From positions 1-13,314 of the forward strand of contig JAKALZ010000020.1 of the NCBI GenBank assembly GCA_021813065.1: a stretch of 13,314 bases of DNA, written 5' to 3'. Shown piece after piece: positions 12,465 to 13,314 of the stretch. The translations under genes were made by a program, and so were the position numbers. How positions within the stretch are numbered: the first letter of the stretch is position 1; each line of letters starts with the position of its first letter. Source of the stretch: a bacterium (GTDB lineage Bacteria > Spirochaetota > Spirochaetia > Treponematales > Rectinemataceae). Below the pieces are notes generated by a model. That model saw only the letters and a list, made by a program, of their open reading frames with translations, ran no database searches and was not told where the DNA came from.

Positions 12465-13314
12465 CTTCGGGCGGTTCTCCGCAAAGAACTGGTCGTTCCT
12501 GTTCCTCGTACTGATGGTGATTATCTTCAGCGTCGCGGGACCAGGATTCTTCGACATCACGAACTTCCAGAACATTCTACATCTCTCGACGGGCGCGTTT
12601 CTTCTTGCCGCCGCGGAGACGCTGGTGGTCGTCACTGGTGGCATTGATCTTTCGATCGGCTATGTGTACGGACTCACCTCGGTGCTTGGCGCTAAGGTGA
12701 TGCAGATCCTGGGCGCGGGCGGGATGGCGCTCCCCCTCGTCATTCTTCTCGGGTGCGCGGCGGCGCTCCTCGTCTCCCTCCTCCCGGGGCTCGCGAACGG
12801 CATGCTTGTAACGCGCTTCAAGGTGCCGCCCTTTATCGCGACCATGGGCATGTGGGGCATCTGCAACGGCGTGACCCTCTTTCTCTCCGATGGCTTTATG
12901 CCGGTCATGGGCGCCCCCCAGCAGATCAACGACATCGGCAACAGCTACTTTCTCTACATCGATCCTTCGAAATCAGTGAGCTTCTTCTCGAAGCCAGCCT
13001 ATATCACCATGATGAATATCCGAAGCATACTTCGGCTCATACCCAACTCGCTCTTTTTAACGCTCGCGGTGCTCCTCATCCTCGCATTCGCGATGAACCG
13101 CACGCGCTTCGGCAGGCACACCTACGCGATCGGCGGCAGCATGGACGCCGCCATTCGCTCAGGCATAAATGTGAACCGCCACCTCGTGTCGATCTACGTT
13201 ATTTCGTCGTTCGTGTCGGGCATCGCGGGGCTTTTCAATCTCTTCCAGACCGGTATCGGCAACTATACGCCTTCGGGCGCGAACTACGAGCTGATGGCGG
13301 TCGCGGCGGTGGTG
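12433..13314 (+). CDS. Sugar ABC transporter permease, RbsC-type (3' end off the right edge)
   Basis: About 294 residues are visible and the frame is open to the edge. The protein is an inner-membrane permease of the BPD_transp_2 family that works with the binding protein encoded upstream. Recognisable segments are FFDITNFQNILHLSTGAFLLAAAETLVVVTGGIDLSIGYVYGLTSV (about 30-75), PGLANGMLVTRFKVPPFIATMGMWGICNGVTLFLSDG (about 105-141), and NRTRFGRHTYAIGGSMDAAIRSGINVNRHLVSIYVIS, the ATPase-contacting loop. The stretch QQINDIGNSYFLYIDPSKSVSFFSKPAYITMM is a longer periplasmic loop than in E. coli RbsC. The GTG at 12433 (AGAGG upstream) is the likelier start; TTG at 12415 is in the same frame. No ATPase gene lies between binding protein and permease, so it should be further downstream, beyond the edge. 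Confidence 0.88.
   Translation, partial: MAERSGLFQTSFGRFSAKNWSFLFLVLMVIIFSVAGPGFFDITNFQNILHLSTGAFLLAAAETLVVVTGGIDLSIGYVYGLTSVLGAKVMQILGAGGMALPLVILLGCAAALLVSLLPGLANGMLVTRFKVPPFIATMGMWGICNGVTLFLSDGFMPVMGAPQQINDIGNSYFLYIDPSKSVSFFSKPAYITMMNIRSILRLIPNSLFLTLAVLLILAFAMNRTRFGRHTYAIGGSMDAAIRSGINVNRHLVSIYVISSFVSGIAGLFNLFQTGIGNYTPSGANYELMAVAAVV

Overview
The window looks like a chromosomal transport region from a moderately GC-rich Gram-negative-type bacterium. Binding proteins carry Sec or lipoprotein signals, most genes have strong GGAGG ribosome sites, and one promoter matches the sigma-54 consensus almost perfectly. The loose lipobox (LFSC) and the mix of liv, trpXYZ-like and rbs-type uptake systems would suit a spirochaete (Treponema/Rectinema-like). 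This placement is an impression from gene style, not proven.

Layout. (1) Positions 1-653 (minus): 5' part of a DUF819 membrane protein, running off the left edge. (2) 740-1648 (minus): a short-chain dehydrogenase with an internal 3 x 39-bp tandem repeat and a probable leaderless promoter. (3) 1725-2216 (plus): a small serine-resolvase-like protein without the nucleophilic serine or the DNA-binding domain, carrying a 4 x 9-bp in-frame repeat. (4) 7953 down to 2346 (minus): a branched-chain amino acid (LIV/HAAT) ABC operon in the order livK-livH-livM-livG-livF, followed by a CBS-CBS-ACT (AcuB-like) gene. livH is interrupted by an in-frame TAA. A hairpin between livK and livH probably sets the excess of binding protein over permease. 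(5) 7954-8260: AT-rich divergent promoter region. (6) 8261-10949 (plus): a three-gene ABC importer (lipoprotein, permease, ATPase) of the TrpXYZ/PF04392 type, ended by a strong intrinsic terminator at 11085-11120. (7) 11341 to the right edge (plus): an rbs-type sugar uptake operon (binding protein, then an incomplete permease) behind a sigma-54 promoter, with leader and intergenic RNA hairpins.

Together the genes form a nutrient-uptake block: LIV-type amino acids, a probable aromatic amino acid or other small ligand, and a sugar or sugar-like ligand. The CBS-ACT protein could sense nucleotide and amino acid status for the LIV operon (inference). No new multi-gene defence or mobile system is evident. 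The observations most worth checking are the broken livH, the in-frame tandem repeats, the sigma-54 promoter and leader of the sugar operon, and the hairpin that buries the Shine-Dalgarno site before the sugar permease.
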